Source: Acinetobacter sp. TGL-Y2
GTDB lineage: Bacteria; Pseudomonadota; Gammaproteobacteria; Pseudomonadales; Moraxellaceae
DNA length: 64,000 nt
Assembly: GCF_001612555.1 (NCBI RefSeq)
Contig: NZ_CP015111.1
Span: 124,001 to 188,000 of the forward strand
Reading direction: 5' to 3'
Positions 7,885 to 16,309 of this stretch are shown one piece after another (the stretch's first letter is position 1; each line of letters opens with the position of its first letter). The notes beneath the pieces were generated by a model, which made no database searches, was not told the origin of the DNA, and was given only the letters and a program-made list of their open reading frames with translations. The position numbers and the translations under genes are program-made.

Positions 7885-9923
7885 ATTAAGAAAACCTCCT
7901 TTTTTTCCTGTAAGAATATTTCTGCGTTTAAAAAGTTGTTCATGAATCTTGTTGGAATTGCATTTAATAGAGCCGAATTACCTTTAACGTTGCGGTTATA
8001 AGGCATACGACTATCAGCAATCCAAATCTTCACACTATGGTCAGGACCGCGTGTACCACGACCAAAACCCTGTTTCATTTTTGCTATAACATCATCTTGC
8101 TGATTGACCCATAGCGCATTATTTTTTGCTAAGTTCGATGCACCTTTGAGCAATGCACCTGACTTCAATGCAAATTGAATTAAGCTATTGGGAGGGCTAA
8201 AAGGAATACGAGTCATCACTACATTAGAGATCAACTGGTCGCCATTTTCTTTTTTAACGTTTAACCCTTCCCATGCTACGCAACTAACCAAAGTCTTGCA
8301 TTTACCTGATTTAAAATCAGCAATGTACTCTTTCAAAGCGTGGCCACTTTCATGAATACAAATATCTGCTTGTTTTTTGAGTAGAATCCCAATGGTTTTA
8401 CTTTCACTATGTGAGTTAGTTAATACCAAAATGTTTTCACCGGTTTTTCTAGCAGCCTCAATCATTAAGACTGTGTTTTTAATCCATTCAGGATGAAAGG
8501 TCATTTCAATTTCTGAAAATTCAAGTACTGGTGAAGGGATATCATTTTGAGTTAAAACAAACTCCATATTTGCATAATGCTGTGGAGATAATGAAGCTTC
8601 GAACAATACCGGTATTGAGCGTAGCCCAAGACTATATTGGCAATTGTTAAATGATAGTTCACGGCGTGAATCTGAAATGGTCGCACTGGTGAGAATGATT
8701 CGATCAGCAAGTTTGCCCATAATTACTCCGAAAATACCCGAAGCAAAAACATTCAGTGTTGCAAGTGAAATATTCCGTTTTATTTTAGAAAACCCGATTG
8801 CAGAGATTGTGTACTCATCTACAGGCTGTTCCCATCGAGCCAGTGCTGAAATTGCCTTTTCAGCATCACGCGCTAAGGTTGAAAGTTTAATATCTAAATC
8901 GTCAGATTCCATTGAGCTTAAGAACTTCGACAGCAACTTTGAAAATAGATATGAAAAACTTAAAATCTGTTCTTTATAGACTGCAAAATGCTTACGGTCT
9001 GATGTTTCTGTGATGAATTCCACATGGTTAAAACGCGGGTAATTTTTCAAATCAATTTCAAATTGATTGAGCAATGACCAACTTGCATTTACTTGCACTG
9101 TAAGTTCTTTATAGTCCTCTAAATGGGTTAGAAGACGTTTAAATTCTGAAATGCTTGTGCGATAGTTGAATAGATCGAAACAAATTTCACGGCACTTATG
9201 AGCTTCATCAAAGATGATGGTATGTATATCAAGCTTATCTAAACCGGTTTGTTTCGAAAGAATTAGACTATGGTGATTTGAAACAACGATTGATGCTTCT
9301 TTTACACGTTGTAGATGGTACTCAAAAGCTTCATTGTCAACTGTCTGACGATGCAGTAGGCAAATATCATCGATGGCGATATCTGCAGGTAAATCGCCGT
9401 ATTCTTCAATGTAGTCGGCCCACAAACCAGAACCGTCTTTGCACATGTCTTTTACTGTATCTACAAAGCCTAGTAACTCATCCTTACGGCTGTTATCAGC
9501 TGCTATTAATGCATGGCATAGGGCAGTGGTACGATCAGGCGAGAAGAATGCTTGACGACCCATTCTGTAGCAAATGACTAGATTGTTATCTAGACCTAAT
9601 TTATGAAGAACTTCACGGATAAAAGGAACATCTTCATTGAGAATCTGTTTCTGCAATTGTCTGGTATAGGTACTGACAATAATTTTTTTATCGCCAAATT
9701 CAGGTGTCATTGCAATGTATATAGCTGCAGGAATCAAGTAACCAAATGATTTACCAATTCCTGTATCTGCTTGCAAATATGAGGCTGCTTTTTCAGGGTG
9801 AACAATAGTTTTAGCAATGTAAAGCGCATAATCATGCTGTTCTTTTACATAGCGGCCACCTAATTCTGCCAGAATTCCATTTGGCTTAAAAACCTGATCT
9901 ATATAATCTAGGAATTTAGTCAT
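7881..9923 (-). CDS. csf4: Csf4/CasDinG, XPD-family 5'-3' helicase of type IV-A
   Basis: Start set at MTKFLDYIDQ (ATG 9923), overlapping the csf5 stop by 8 bp; the longer frame is an artefact. 680 residues: Walker A QADTGIGKSF (51-60), SNHHSL (215-220), DEAH (239-242), TSATI, and motif VI QGFGRGTRG near the end. Cysteines at 118, 136, 161 and 188 occupy the iron-sulphur region but without the compact CxC spacing of XPD/DinG, so a vestigial or altered cluster is likely. CasDinG is recruited to the R-loop and is needed for type IV-A interference. Confidence 0.9.
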   Translation of the reverse strand: MTKFLDYIDQVFKPNGILAELGGRYVKEQHDYALYIAKTIVHPEKAASYLQADTGIGKSFGYLIPAAIYIAMTPEFGDKKIIVSTYTRQLQKQILNEDVPFIREVLHKLGLDNNLVICYRMGRQAFFSPDRTTALCHALIAADNSRKDELLGFVDTVKDMCKDGSGLWADYIEEYGDLPADIAIDDICLLHRQTVDNEAFEYHLQRVKEASIVVSNHHSLILSKQTGLDKLDIHTIIFDEAHKCREICFDLFNYRTSISEFKRLLTHLEDYKELTVQVNASWSLLNQFEIDLKNYPRFNHVEFITETSDRKHFAVYKEQILSFSYLFSKLLSKFLSSMESDDLDIKLSTLARDAEKAISALARWEQPVDEYTISAIGFSKIKRNISLATLNVFASGIFGVIMGKLADRIILTSATISDSRRELSFNNCQYSLGLRSIPVLFEASLSPQHYANMEFVLTQNDIPSPVLEFSEIEMTFHPEWIKNTVLMIEAARKTGENILVLTNSHSESKTIGILLKKQADICIHESGHALKEYIADFKSGKCKTLVSCVAWEGLNVKKENGDQLISNVVMTRIPFSPPNSLIQFALKSGALLKGASNLAKNNALWVNQQDDVIAKMKQGFGRGTRGPDHSVKIWIADSRMPYNRNVKGNSALLNAIPTRFMNNFLNAEIFLQEKKEVFLI

Positions 9924-10527
9924 TTTTAGACACCCGAAGCATACCAAAGCCATAAGTTTTATAGCGACCAATACCATTAAGCCAAGCGCTTTCAAATGCT
10001 TCTAGGTCAACGATTTTTGCAGTAAAACTAATTTCCATTGTTTCCAATGGCTTTGAGATATTACCGCGCTTAACAGCATGTTCTTTACGTGTACTAACGC
10101 CTTCTTTATATTGGAAGTCGGATAAGCCGGCTTTTGTGAATAATTTTGATAAATAATTATCTAGTCGCTCACCTTCGAGCTTAATATATTCATGGTTTTC
10201 AGCATTTTTGGCTTTACGACCATGCTGTTTTTCAAACGCCATACGTTCTTCTTTTGAACGCATAACTTGTAGGTCCCGTGACAGGGTGACTGAACCGGTA
10301 ATAGAATCACCACAAGTCACATCTAATGTTACTTTTTTGGCTAATGCTTTCGGAATGTCTCCACTACTACGAATAATTATGTACTCGTTGAATGGAGCGA
10401 AAACAATCGATTTACGATCAGGATTGTCGGGGAGGAAGTCACGAATTTTTGCAGATGCCATTGTTCTGAAAACTGCGCCGTGAACATCACTGTCAACATA
10501 GGGAATTGCCATGTGATAACCAATCAT
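9916..10527 (-). CDS. csf5: Csf5, Cas6-like crRNA-processing nuclease
   Basis: 203 residues starting MIGYHMAIPY at ATG 10527, which overlaps the csf1 stop by ATGA; the longer frame is spurious. The C-terminus GIGRYKTYGFGMLRV is the glycine-rich loop of Cas6-family RAMP proteins. The expected role is to cut the repeat at the base of its hairpin. A catalytic histidine cannot be assigned by eye (candidates in HMAIPY or the AENHEY segment). Confidence 0.8.
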   Translation of the reverse strand: MIGYHMAIPYVDSDVHGAVFRTMASAKIRDFLPDNPDRKSIVFAPFNEYIIIRSSGDIPKALAKKVTLDVTCGDSITGSVTLSRDLQVMRSKEERMAFEKQHGRKAKNAENHEYIKLEGERLDNYLSKLFTKAGLSDFQYKEGVSTRKEHAVKRGNISKPLETMEISFTAKIVDLEAFESAWLNGIGRYKTYGFGMLRVSKND

Positions 10528-11285
10528 TCTGCTGCACCTATTGCTGAGAGCCAAATAGTTTTTGCCTGTGGGTCATGTGGTAGTACTTCTGCACACAACT
10601 GGGCGAATTCCATGTTATCTGTATAAAACTTTTGTACACGATCACTTAACTGACTCATACGACCAGCTGTAATTCCACGTAATACAACAAGACCTTCTGT
10701 TTTAGTATTCTTATCTAGGGCAAGGAATGCTTCTTTAAACGCTAACCATCCTTTACGGGGTACGATTGTTGTACCTGTTTCATCACAAATGACAAGATGG
10801 CCTTCATCACCGACAAGTAGGTTATTTAAATAGAGTTCTTTGCGCGGTGTGATATTGATTGCTAGATAAGCGCGGTGATCTTCAAGCATTGCAATTAATG
10901 CAGCATTGCCAGATAAACCTTTTGCTATAAAAGGGAAGGTAGGTGATAACTTTTCAAAGTATTTACCACCGACCCAAAATTCTGGTTGTTCATCACCAGT
11001 AGGAATCAGCATCCATGCATTTTTATAGTCCATAAAACGCATAGGAATTTTTGGTGCTTCAAATGTCCCTTGTGCAATACCAATGTTTTCATAACTTGGT
11101 TGTGCAAACACACGCAAAACATCACTTTGTACTGTGCGAATGCCGTCAGAACTAACGTTTACATAACCTTCAACTTCATTGCCAAAAACTTCACATGGCC
11201 CATGGTCTTTTTCAAGTTGGTCAAATTCTTTTTTAAATAACGGAACAATTTTTTCCCGTATTAAATCTAATGCGTCAATGCTCAT
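10524..11285 (-). CDS. csf1: Csf1-like large subunit of type IV effector
   Basis: 253 residues at the head of the csf operon, identified mainly by position since the other four subunits are recognisable. It has only three scattered cysteines (in GPCEVF, VICDET and QLCAEV), so the zinc site reported in some Csf1 proteins is absent. Start ATG 11285 with GATGG upstream. No standard minus-strand box precedes it; a box in the opposite orientation lies at 11336-11353. Confidence 0.7.
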   Translation of the reverse strand: MSIDALDLIREKIVPLFKKEFDQLEKDHGPCEVFGNEVEGYVNVSSDGIRTVQSDVLRVFAQPSYENIGIAQGTFEAPKIPMRFMDYKNAWMLIPTGDEQPEFWVGGKYFEKLSPTFPFIAKGLSGNAALIAMLEDHRAYLAINITPRKELYLNNLLVGDEGHLVICDETGTTIVPRKGWLAFKEAFLALDKNTKTEGLVVLRGITAGRMSQLSDRVQKFYTDNMEFAQLCAEVLPHDPQAKTIWLSAIGAAE

Positions 11286-11335
11286 TTTATACCATCAAGG
11301 TTGGTCACAGCTTTATATAAATAATACATCACAAT

Positions 11336-11353
11336 GCGGTATATGGATATAAA
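11336..11353 (+). promoter_or_regulatory. shared promoter box, copy 7, inverted relative to csf1
   Basis: GCGGTATATGGATATAAA points away from csf1 and towards no plus-strand gene for 6.9 kb. It may act as an operator or drive an antisense transcript. Confidence 0.6.
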
Positions 11354-11504
11354 TAATTATAAAATAGTGCGACATTTTTGTTTACTTATGTCATTGGTCT
11401 TTAAAGACAATTGATCTAAGATTTTTGACAAATATTTCGAGACTGAAACAAGTTTTAATTGCTTAAAAACTAAGTTATCAGTCAGTTAAGTTATTTTCAA
11501 AAAA

Positions 11505-11562
11505 ATAAATCTAAACTTATGTGTCACGAATTTAAAATAAATCTTAACTTATCTGTCATTTT
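11505..11562 (-). repeat. iteron-like pair A
   Basis: Two copies of TGACACATAAGTTTAGATTT / TGACAGATAAGTTAAGATTT (minus strand) spaced 32 bp, about three helical turns. The same pair in opposite orientation occurs at 15397-15452. Confidence 0.65.
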
Positions 11563-11587
11563 GCCAATTTCATAAGCAAACTTGATT

Positions 11588-11614
11588 TAAAACCGCGTGT
11601 GCGATCTGCTAATT
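11588..11614 (-). CRISPR. solitary CRISPR repeat upstream of csf operon
   Basis: Minus-strand ATCGCACACGCGGTTTTAAA, a good match to the array repeat with the stem intact. No second repeat follows at 60 bp. The 33 bp after it (11587 downwards) begin TCAAGTTTG. It lies 80 bp past the stop of the 11695-11946 gene, on the same strand, so it is probably transcribed by read-through. Confidence 0.7.
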
Positions 11615-11694
11615 AACTAAAATTTGATTTTTTAAAATATCTATAAATTATCTTAAGTAGACATTTATAAATAAGAGTAGGAGTTAGAGACCTT

Positions 11695-11946
11695 TTAAGC
11701 TCGACTAGCAATATCAAAGAGTTCACTAATTCCAATGCTTTCATCTAAATTAGGCTTCTCATGCAACCAGATAATCCACTTTTGCAAGGTTGCTGACCAA
11801 GCCAAATAACTGGTTTTTTTAGAATTAAATATAAAAAAATTACCATTAAAAAAAATTTCTGTACCTCTAGGTCGAATTTTCAAAAGATGCCGTGCGTCTT
11901 CCGATGACAAAGGTTTTTTAAAGCGTTTATTTAAATTAACGTACAT
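11695..11946 (-). CDS. basic small protein, 83 aa
   Basis: Begins MYVNLNKRFKKPLSS; basic N-terminus, two tryptophans in LQKWIIWLHEK. No named domain. No standard box lies upstream; the region 11950-12045 is AT-rich. Followed by the lone CRISPR repeat. Confidence 0.5.
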   Translation of the reverse strand: MYVNLNKRFKKPLSSEDARHLLKIRPRGTEIFFNGNFFIFNSKKTSYLAWSATLQKWIIWLHEKPNLDESIGISELFDIASRA

Positions 11947-12045
11947 ATTTCAACTCAAATATTAGTTTTATGGGAAGCAAAAAATAATCACAGAATAAAA
12001 TTTAGGTGTTGATCACATCATTCTACAAATATTTCTTGAAAAGCA

Positions 12046-12408
12046 TTATTCTGTGGAGCCGCAATATCTAATGCGTACATCTGTTAAGTCCTTTTCGAAC
12101 TTTTTCATCGCTGCAGGCAAAATAATATATTTAATTTCTTTATTGTCGGCAAGCAAGCTATTAACCATTGGTATGTAGTGTATTTTATCCATTTTACAAT
12201 GATTCATGTGAAGGAAATCTACTTTAAGACTGCCTACAGTGCTAAAGAAGCAAGATGAGTGCAAATCTTGACCAAGCCATAGCTCATGTAAAGAATTTAA
12301 TGAAGACAGTGCTGAAAAGTCTTTTATGTTTGGTAGGAAAGTAAGATGTAATGAAGATACCTTTACTTGTAATATGTTGTATTTATTGTGATTTATGCGC
12401 CGTTAAAT
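12046..12408 (-). pseudogene. 5'-truncated leucine-rich-repeat-like gene
   Basis: The frame is open from about 12408 to the stop at 12046 and reads as leucine-rich repeats (LHLTFLPNIKDFSALSS, LNSLHELWLGQDL), but there is no start codon before a stop at 12409; the first ATG (12204) lies deep inside. No box is found upstream. A decayed or truncated gene is the simplest reading. Confidence 0.55.
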
Positions 12409-12480
12409 ATCAATTTTTTAATTTTATTTATATGGGTTTATGGGTAAGTCTCATGTACATTCTTAGTTGGCCATTCACAA

Positions 12481-12513
12481 TAAAAAACCGCATTAAATTT
12501 AATACGGTTTTTA
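12481..12513 (-). terminator. terminator of the 12527-13006 gene
   Basis: Stem AAAACCGTATTAAA / TTTAATGCGGTTTT followed by T. Confidence 0.75.
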
Positions 12514-12526
12514 ATAAAAGATCAGA

Positions 12527-13006
12527 TTAAACACTGTCTATTTTTTCGAGTTGCAATCTATATATTTTTACACTATCAGCATTTGGTGCATCTGGTTCGT
12601 ATTTAAAGACAATTGTTTCTAAAATACTTTCGCCTTTCTTGAGGAAAAATACATTGTGTAACCCTAGCTCTAATGGAGTGTCTATGGCGTTACCAATCCC
12701 GCTGTAAAAATTTAGTTGTTGATCTAGTTCTGGAATAATTTTTTTGCTTTTTCCATCTTTATAATGTTTTAACGGATGAGTGTGAGAAATATATAGTTTT
12801 ATCATTTCTGCTTCTGCAGCAAGATCAAATTCTTTACTCTCTAGAACATCTTTAAAATTTCTAACCATAACAGCATCTTTACGATTAATTTTTTTGATAC
12901 GCCTGTTAGTTAGTGGAAGAAAAATAGCAAGATACCCTACAACCAACCCCAATATAAATGAGATAACTTTAAATAGTCCTAGAAAGATAATAACTAAAAA
13001 TTCCAA
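12527..13006 (-). CDS. membrane-anchored hypothetical protein, 159 aa, TTG start
   Basis: Starts at TTG 13006 directly after the upstream stop, with AGAGGA at good spacing. Residues 2-32 form one or two membrane spans (FLVIIFLGLFKVISFILGLV...), followed by a soluble domain. Overlaps functionally with 13007-13525 in a two-gene operon. Function unknown. Confidence 0.7.
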   Translation of the reverse strand: MEFLVIIFLGLFKVISFILGLVVGYLAIFLPLTNRRIKKINRKDAVMVRNFKDVLESKEFDLAAEAEMIKLYISHTHPLKHYKDGKSKKIIPELDQQLNFYSGIGNAIDTPLELGLHNVFFLKKGESILETIVFKYEPDAPNADSVKIYRLQLEKIDSV

Positions 13007-13525
13007 TTATTTATCCTCTTTTGAATCATTTATAGGATTTAAATTTTCATCTGTTTCAATTAGTTTTGCTCTGTAAATCGAAGGTGTAAGTTTCTTCAAA
13101 CTAAAATCACATACCGTAAAATATCCAAAAATATATTTATGATCTTTTTGGGATATTAGTATGGGTGCATTTAGAACAACATTTGCTACTAAACTTTTTT
13201 GTAAGTTCCGCAAATCGCCTTCACTATGATCACGCTTTTGAAGCGCATTTGCTAGTTCAGAGCTTGGATGATTTTTAAGGGAGTCGAACATATCATTGTT
13301 AGCATTTAAGTAATATTTGATTATCTTATAGTCATATTTATTCGCTCTTTTGAGCAGGAAAAAAAACCTTACTGATATGTACAAGCGAGAAAACTTATTA
13401 AAAAAACTATTTTTTAAAATGGTGGAACTTTCAAGAATTCTTTGGATTAGGTAAATAACCAATCCACAAGAGAAGCCAATCCAAAAGCTAGAGGAATAGG
13501 CACTGATTAATTCAATAAAATTCAT
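13007..13525 (-). CDS. membrane-anchored hypothetical protein, 172 aa
   Basis: Start MNFIELISAYSSSFWIGF at ATG 13525. One N-terminal membrane span (about 8-28) then a basic cytoplasmic part. Its last codons supply the ribosome site of the next gene. No shared box upstream, unlike most neighbours. Family not recognised. Confidence 0.7.
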   Translation of the reverse strand: MNFIELISAYSSSFWIGFSCGLVIYLIQRILESSTILKNSFFNKFSRLYISVRFFFLLKRANKYDYKIIKYYLNANNDMFDSLKNHPSSELANALQKRDHSEGDLRNLQKSLVANVVLNAPILISQKDHKYIFGYFTVCDFSLKKLTPSIYRAKLIETDENLNPINDSKEDK

Positions 13526-13685
13526 ATTTATTTTCAAACCACAAAGTTAAAGTAGTTTACCTTTGAACCTAACATAGAGACAAGATTTCTAAAATTCCGG
13601 CACTGCTTTTAAGAAAATATTAGGATTGGAAACCGCTATAGCACACAGATAATCTAAATAAAAAAAGAAACCTTTCTTTCTGACA

Positions 13686-13795
13686 GCAGGCGAAGCCAAA
13701 CAGTGAGCGCAAGCAAGCTGTATCCGAAGCTTATGCGAAGGTTAGTTGGTCGGGCGCAAGCTCCGGCCAGAATAGCGTAAGCGAAGGACCACAAC
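13686..13795. repeat. extended GNRA hairpin element H2
   Basis: Three hairpins: AGTGAGC-GCAA-GCAAGCT, GGTCGGGC-GCAA-GCTCCGGCC and AGC-GTAA-GCG. Longer than the two-hairpin form; similar long forms at 21949, 23305, 27384 and 30350. Confidence 0.65.
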
Positions 13796-13830
13796 CTTAT
13801 TAGAGTGTCCAAGTAAGTGTTGATTTAACG

Positions 13831-13862
13831 AAAAGAGCCTGAGTGAATTTTTACATTCAGGC
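13831..13862 (-). terminator. terminator of the 13871-14182 gene
   Basis: GCCTGAATG / CATTCAGGC-type stem (GTGCCTGAATG...CTCAGGCTCTTTT) 10 bp past the stop. Confidence 0.7.
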
Positions 13863-13870
13863 ACTGATGA

Positions 13871-14182
13871 CTACAGTGTTAAATATAGTCCAGTTTGTTC
13901 TTCAAAAGTTTTAATAAGTTGATCAAAGAATAGATTTTCAAAAGTTTCAATAACTGTGAATTTCATAGCATATAAGCGACAAAACTCAACATCGTATAGA
14001 TCAGAACCGTTTAAGGTTACTTTTAAAAAATTCGTTTTATTTTTACTTTTACCACTCCAACGAAAAGTTACGCCTTTTTCAACAACACAGAAATTTTTAG
14101 CACCAATGAAACCACTTAAACGTGCCATACCGCCCATTTGGGCTAAAATTGTCTTTGCGATTTCTGAGTTGATAGCAGACAT
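13871..14182 (-). CDS. conserved phage/plasmid-type hypothetical protein, 103 aa
   Basis: The run MGGMARLSGFIGAKNFCVV, then VTFRWSGKSK, LKVTLNGSDLYDVEF and EEQTGLYLTL, matches my memory of a small protein common in phages and plasmids with no known function. Box at 14209-14226. Monocistronic, closed by the terminator at 13831-13862. Confidence 0.75.
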   Translation of the reverse strand: MSAINSEIAKTILAQMGGMARLSGFIGAKNFCVVEKGVTFRWSGKSKNKTNFLKVTLNGSDLYDVEFCRLYAMKFTVIETFENLFFDQLIKTFEEQTGLYLTL

Positions 14183-14208
14183 TTGATTATCCTCTTGTTG
14201 ATGTATTT

Positions 14209-14226
14209 ATTATAATCATATACCGC
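14209..14226 (-). promoter_or_regulatory. shared promoter box, copy 8
   Basis: GCGGTATATGATTATAAT, one change from consensus. Confidence 0.8.
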
Positions 14227-14289
14227 ATTTACATCTAGTTAGTTATTGTAATATAATGTTATTAAATATGTGGTTAGAAAGGATTATCC

Positions 14290-14314
14290 AAAAAAAAGCC
14301 CATTTAAATGAGCT
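14290..14314 (-). terminator. terminator of the 14330-15130 gene
   Basis: AAGCTCATTTAAATGGGCTT stem followed by eight T. Confidence 0.75.
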
Positions 14315-14329
14315 TCTGAATAGTCAATA

Positions 14330-15130
14330 TTAGATCAGTCGGGAAAGACTAGAATTAAATTCTGATTTATATTGGCCCAATGTTAAATTCACATTTAATG
14401 CTGTAGTCACCAGTCCAGCCATGTGAAGTGCTTCACTCATATCGGGAACCATTACGTCATATTCCGTCTGCTCGTTGTTGTGTTCATCTTTGCAGTGGAA
14501 CGTGATTGAATAGTCGTCTTCTGCAATTCCATCAGATAAGGTAAAAGAAAGGAATTCGTTATTTCCCCGTCTAAATGGCCATATATGTGCTGAGATATGT
14601 CCTGTTAATCGTTTTGGTATTTCTTGAATATGAAACTCAGCCCAATCAATTGCGCTGCTCAAAGTATTTGTTGTTTCATAATCTTGCAAAAAACTGGCAT
14701 CTCTACCTTCAACCACATCAAATTCACCACCATAAAAATTTATAGAGTCGTTTGCATTTGCATTATTTTGATTCAAAGTCTTGGTGAATACTTCAAAACG
14801 GTCGAGAAGATAAGATTTATTCGTTACTACATCAAAATGATTAATCACATTGTTATTGCTATCAATGGTTTTGTTTTCATTATTATGAAATAGATGGAAT
14901 GAATATTGTTGAGTATCCACTAAACAGAAAAAGGGGAATTCATTAGTTGACCCATTTTCTTTATAATAGAACGGTCGAACAAAAGCATATCCTTTAATTA
15001 ATGGAATGGTCTTAATATGAAGATCAAATTTATTCACTACTTGAATAATATCTTCCAATGCTTTAGTTGCAGGAGGGGAAATAAGTTTTAAATTTGATTG
15101 TTCTAACAATAAATCTTTTAAATTTTTCAT
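14330..15130 (-). CDS. hypothetical protein, 266 aa
   Basis: Begins MKNLKDLLLEQSNLK. Soluble, with a mid-protein EFDVVEGRDASFLQDYE and HIWPFRRGNNEFLSFTLSDG. No recognised domain. Monocistronic, with box at 15175-15192 and terminator at 14290-14314. Confidence 0.75.
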   Translation of the reverse strand: MKNLKDLLLEQSNLKLISPPATKALEDIIQVVNKFDLHIKTIPLIKGYAFVRPFYYKENGSTNEFPFFCLVDTQQYSFHLFHNNENKTIDSNNNVINHFDVVTNKSYLLDRFEVFTKTLNQNNANANDSINFYGGEFDVVEGRDASFLQDYETTNTLSSAIDWAEFHIQEIPKRLTGHISAHIWPFRRGNNEFLSFTLSDGIAEDDYSITFHCKDEHNNEQTEYDVMVPDMSEALHMAGLVTTALNVNLTLGQYKSEFNSSLSRLI

Positions 15131-15174
15131 TCTGTATACCTAGCCTATATTAAGCCACCGTTGCTGATAATATT

Positions 15175-15192
15175 ATTATAACCATATACCGC
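15175..15192 (-). promoter_or_regulatory. shared promoter box, copy 9
   Basis: Exact GCGGTATATGGTTATAAT, 45 bp before the gene; the downstream leader ATCAGCAACGG is kept. Confidence 0.8.
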
Positions 15193-15288
15193 AATAAATA
15201 AAAGATGTGGGCGACATAAATTGACGTTATAAAGATATTATTGATTCTGCTTTTCAATAAAAAATTTCAAAAATGAATTTATAAGTAT

Positions 15289-15314
15289 AAAAAAAGCCAC
15301 TTTAAAGTGGCCTT
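15289..15314 (-). terminator. terminator serving the 15477-16094 transcript
   Basis: AGGCCACTTTAAAGTGGCTT stem plus T-run in gene sense. Confidence 0.7.
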
Positions 15315-15396
15315 TGTAAATGACAGATAATATGAGATTAATTTTCTTAATTAAATCAATATTTTTTAGTTTTTTTGACATTCAATCTCAGCTTGC

Positions 15397-15452
15397 TTTT
15401 GTCACATAAGTTAAGATTTTCTAAAATTCTCTGACACATAAGCTAAGATTTT
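15397..15452 (+). repeat. iteron-like pair B
   Basis: TGTCACATAAGTTAAGATTT and TGACACATAAGCTAAGATTT spaced 32 bp; inverted relative to pair A at 11505-11562. Confidence 0.65.
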
Positions 15453-15476
15453 CTTTGACTTTAATTTGCAGATTAA

Positions 15477-16094
15477 TTAATTAAATTCAGGATGCTTATA
15501 AACCTCAGTGTCATACTTTTTTTGTTTAGCGATGATATTATTTTTGAGTATATCTACCTTATCCTGATGTATTTTCACAAAATCCTTTTGTGCTGCCTGC
15601 CATGCATCAAAGCCTTGCTTCAAGTCAGCAATCGTACCTTCCACAAACCTACCTTTAAAAAACAAATTATGATTTTGCAAGTTAATTTCGCACGGTCTGA
15701 ACAGATACATGCAGTAGCTATCGTCATTGCGCTTCTCTACATACAATACACTGCCCATAATGGCATCCCACCCATGCAACATCATGTCATCTGTGCCTTC
15801 TTCACGGATTAAGTATTGGTGATAATAAATCGAGCTGTTCACGATCAGAATGTTTTTCGCCTCACTGCCATATTTCCGCACAGTGACATGACCTTCGGGG
15901 AAGTATTTTTTTATAACGTCAGGTATCCATTGAAAGTCTTTTTCATCAATTTTATTGAATGTTGTGTACTCAATCCGTTCATGTTTCATCACGCCTTTTT
16001 CATCCAAATGCCATTGACGGTTTTTGGCGCTAAGTTTGAGATAAATCACTAAAATGACAATCCCTAATATTGTTATGAGCGTGATTATTTGCAT
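15477..16094 (-). CDS. membrane-anchored hypothetical protein, 205 aa
   Basis: One N-terminal membrane span (residues 2-21, QIITLITILGIVILVIYLKL) and a soluble domain with HGWDAIMGSVLYVEKRNDD. The C-terminal 50 residues are a charged helix. No shared box upstream. 3' region carries iteron pair B. Function unknown. Confidence 0.7.
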   Translation of the reverse strand: MQIITLITILGIVILVIYLKLSAKNRQWHLDEKGVMKHERIEYTTFNKIDEKDFQWIPDVIKKYFPEGHVTVRKYGSEAKNILIVNSSIYYHQYLIREEGTDDMMLHGWDAIMGSVLYVEKRNDDSYCMYLFRPCEINLQNHNLFFKGRFVEGTIADLKQGFDAWQAAQKDFVKIHQDKVDILKNNIIAKQKKYDTEVYKHPEFN

Positions 16095-16260
16095 TGTATT
16101 CTGCCTGTAACCCCAAATTATTTTATGCTCTAATTTTCAATGTATTGAGAGGTTTATTCAAGACTACTTTTGCACTTGTTTCATCTTAATCGAGCTATTG
16201 ATAATAACTCCAGCAGCAGGCACATTTTCATCGTCAATTTTTTCAGAAATGATATGTATA

Positions 16261-16290
16261 AAAAATAGAGCCATTTAGACTCTATTTTTT
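16261..16290 (-). terminator. terminator of the 16310-16744 gene
   Basis: AAAATAGAGTCTAAATGGCT-type hairpin (AATAGAG / CTCTATT) with T-run. A 38-codon frame starting inside it looks accidental. Confidence 0.75.
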
Positions 16291-16309
16291 AAGTTATTTA
16301 TTGTTAAGA

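Larger units (their letters stand above)
11286..11694. promoter_or_regulatory. control region upstream of csf1
   Basis: Gene-free 409 bp. In order from csf1: the leader with TCAAGGTTG (11295-11303), an inverted copy of the shared box, an AT-rich stretch, two 32-bp-spaced TGACACATAAG repeats, and a lone CRISPR repeat. A likely csf -10 lies in TATTATTTATATAAAG. No protein-coding potential seen. Confidence 0.55.

Noticed and set aside
7881..9923. csf4 as an ordinary chromosomal DinG
   Set aside because: Its translational coupling with csf5 and csf3 and lack of canonical iron-sulphur cysteine spacing point to CasDinG.
16142..16272. 38-codon minus-strand frame beginning in a terminator
   Set aside because: Start lies within the stem of the 16261-16290 terminator and there is no ribosome site; could be a remnant but unsupported.
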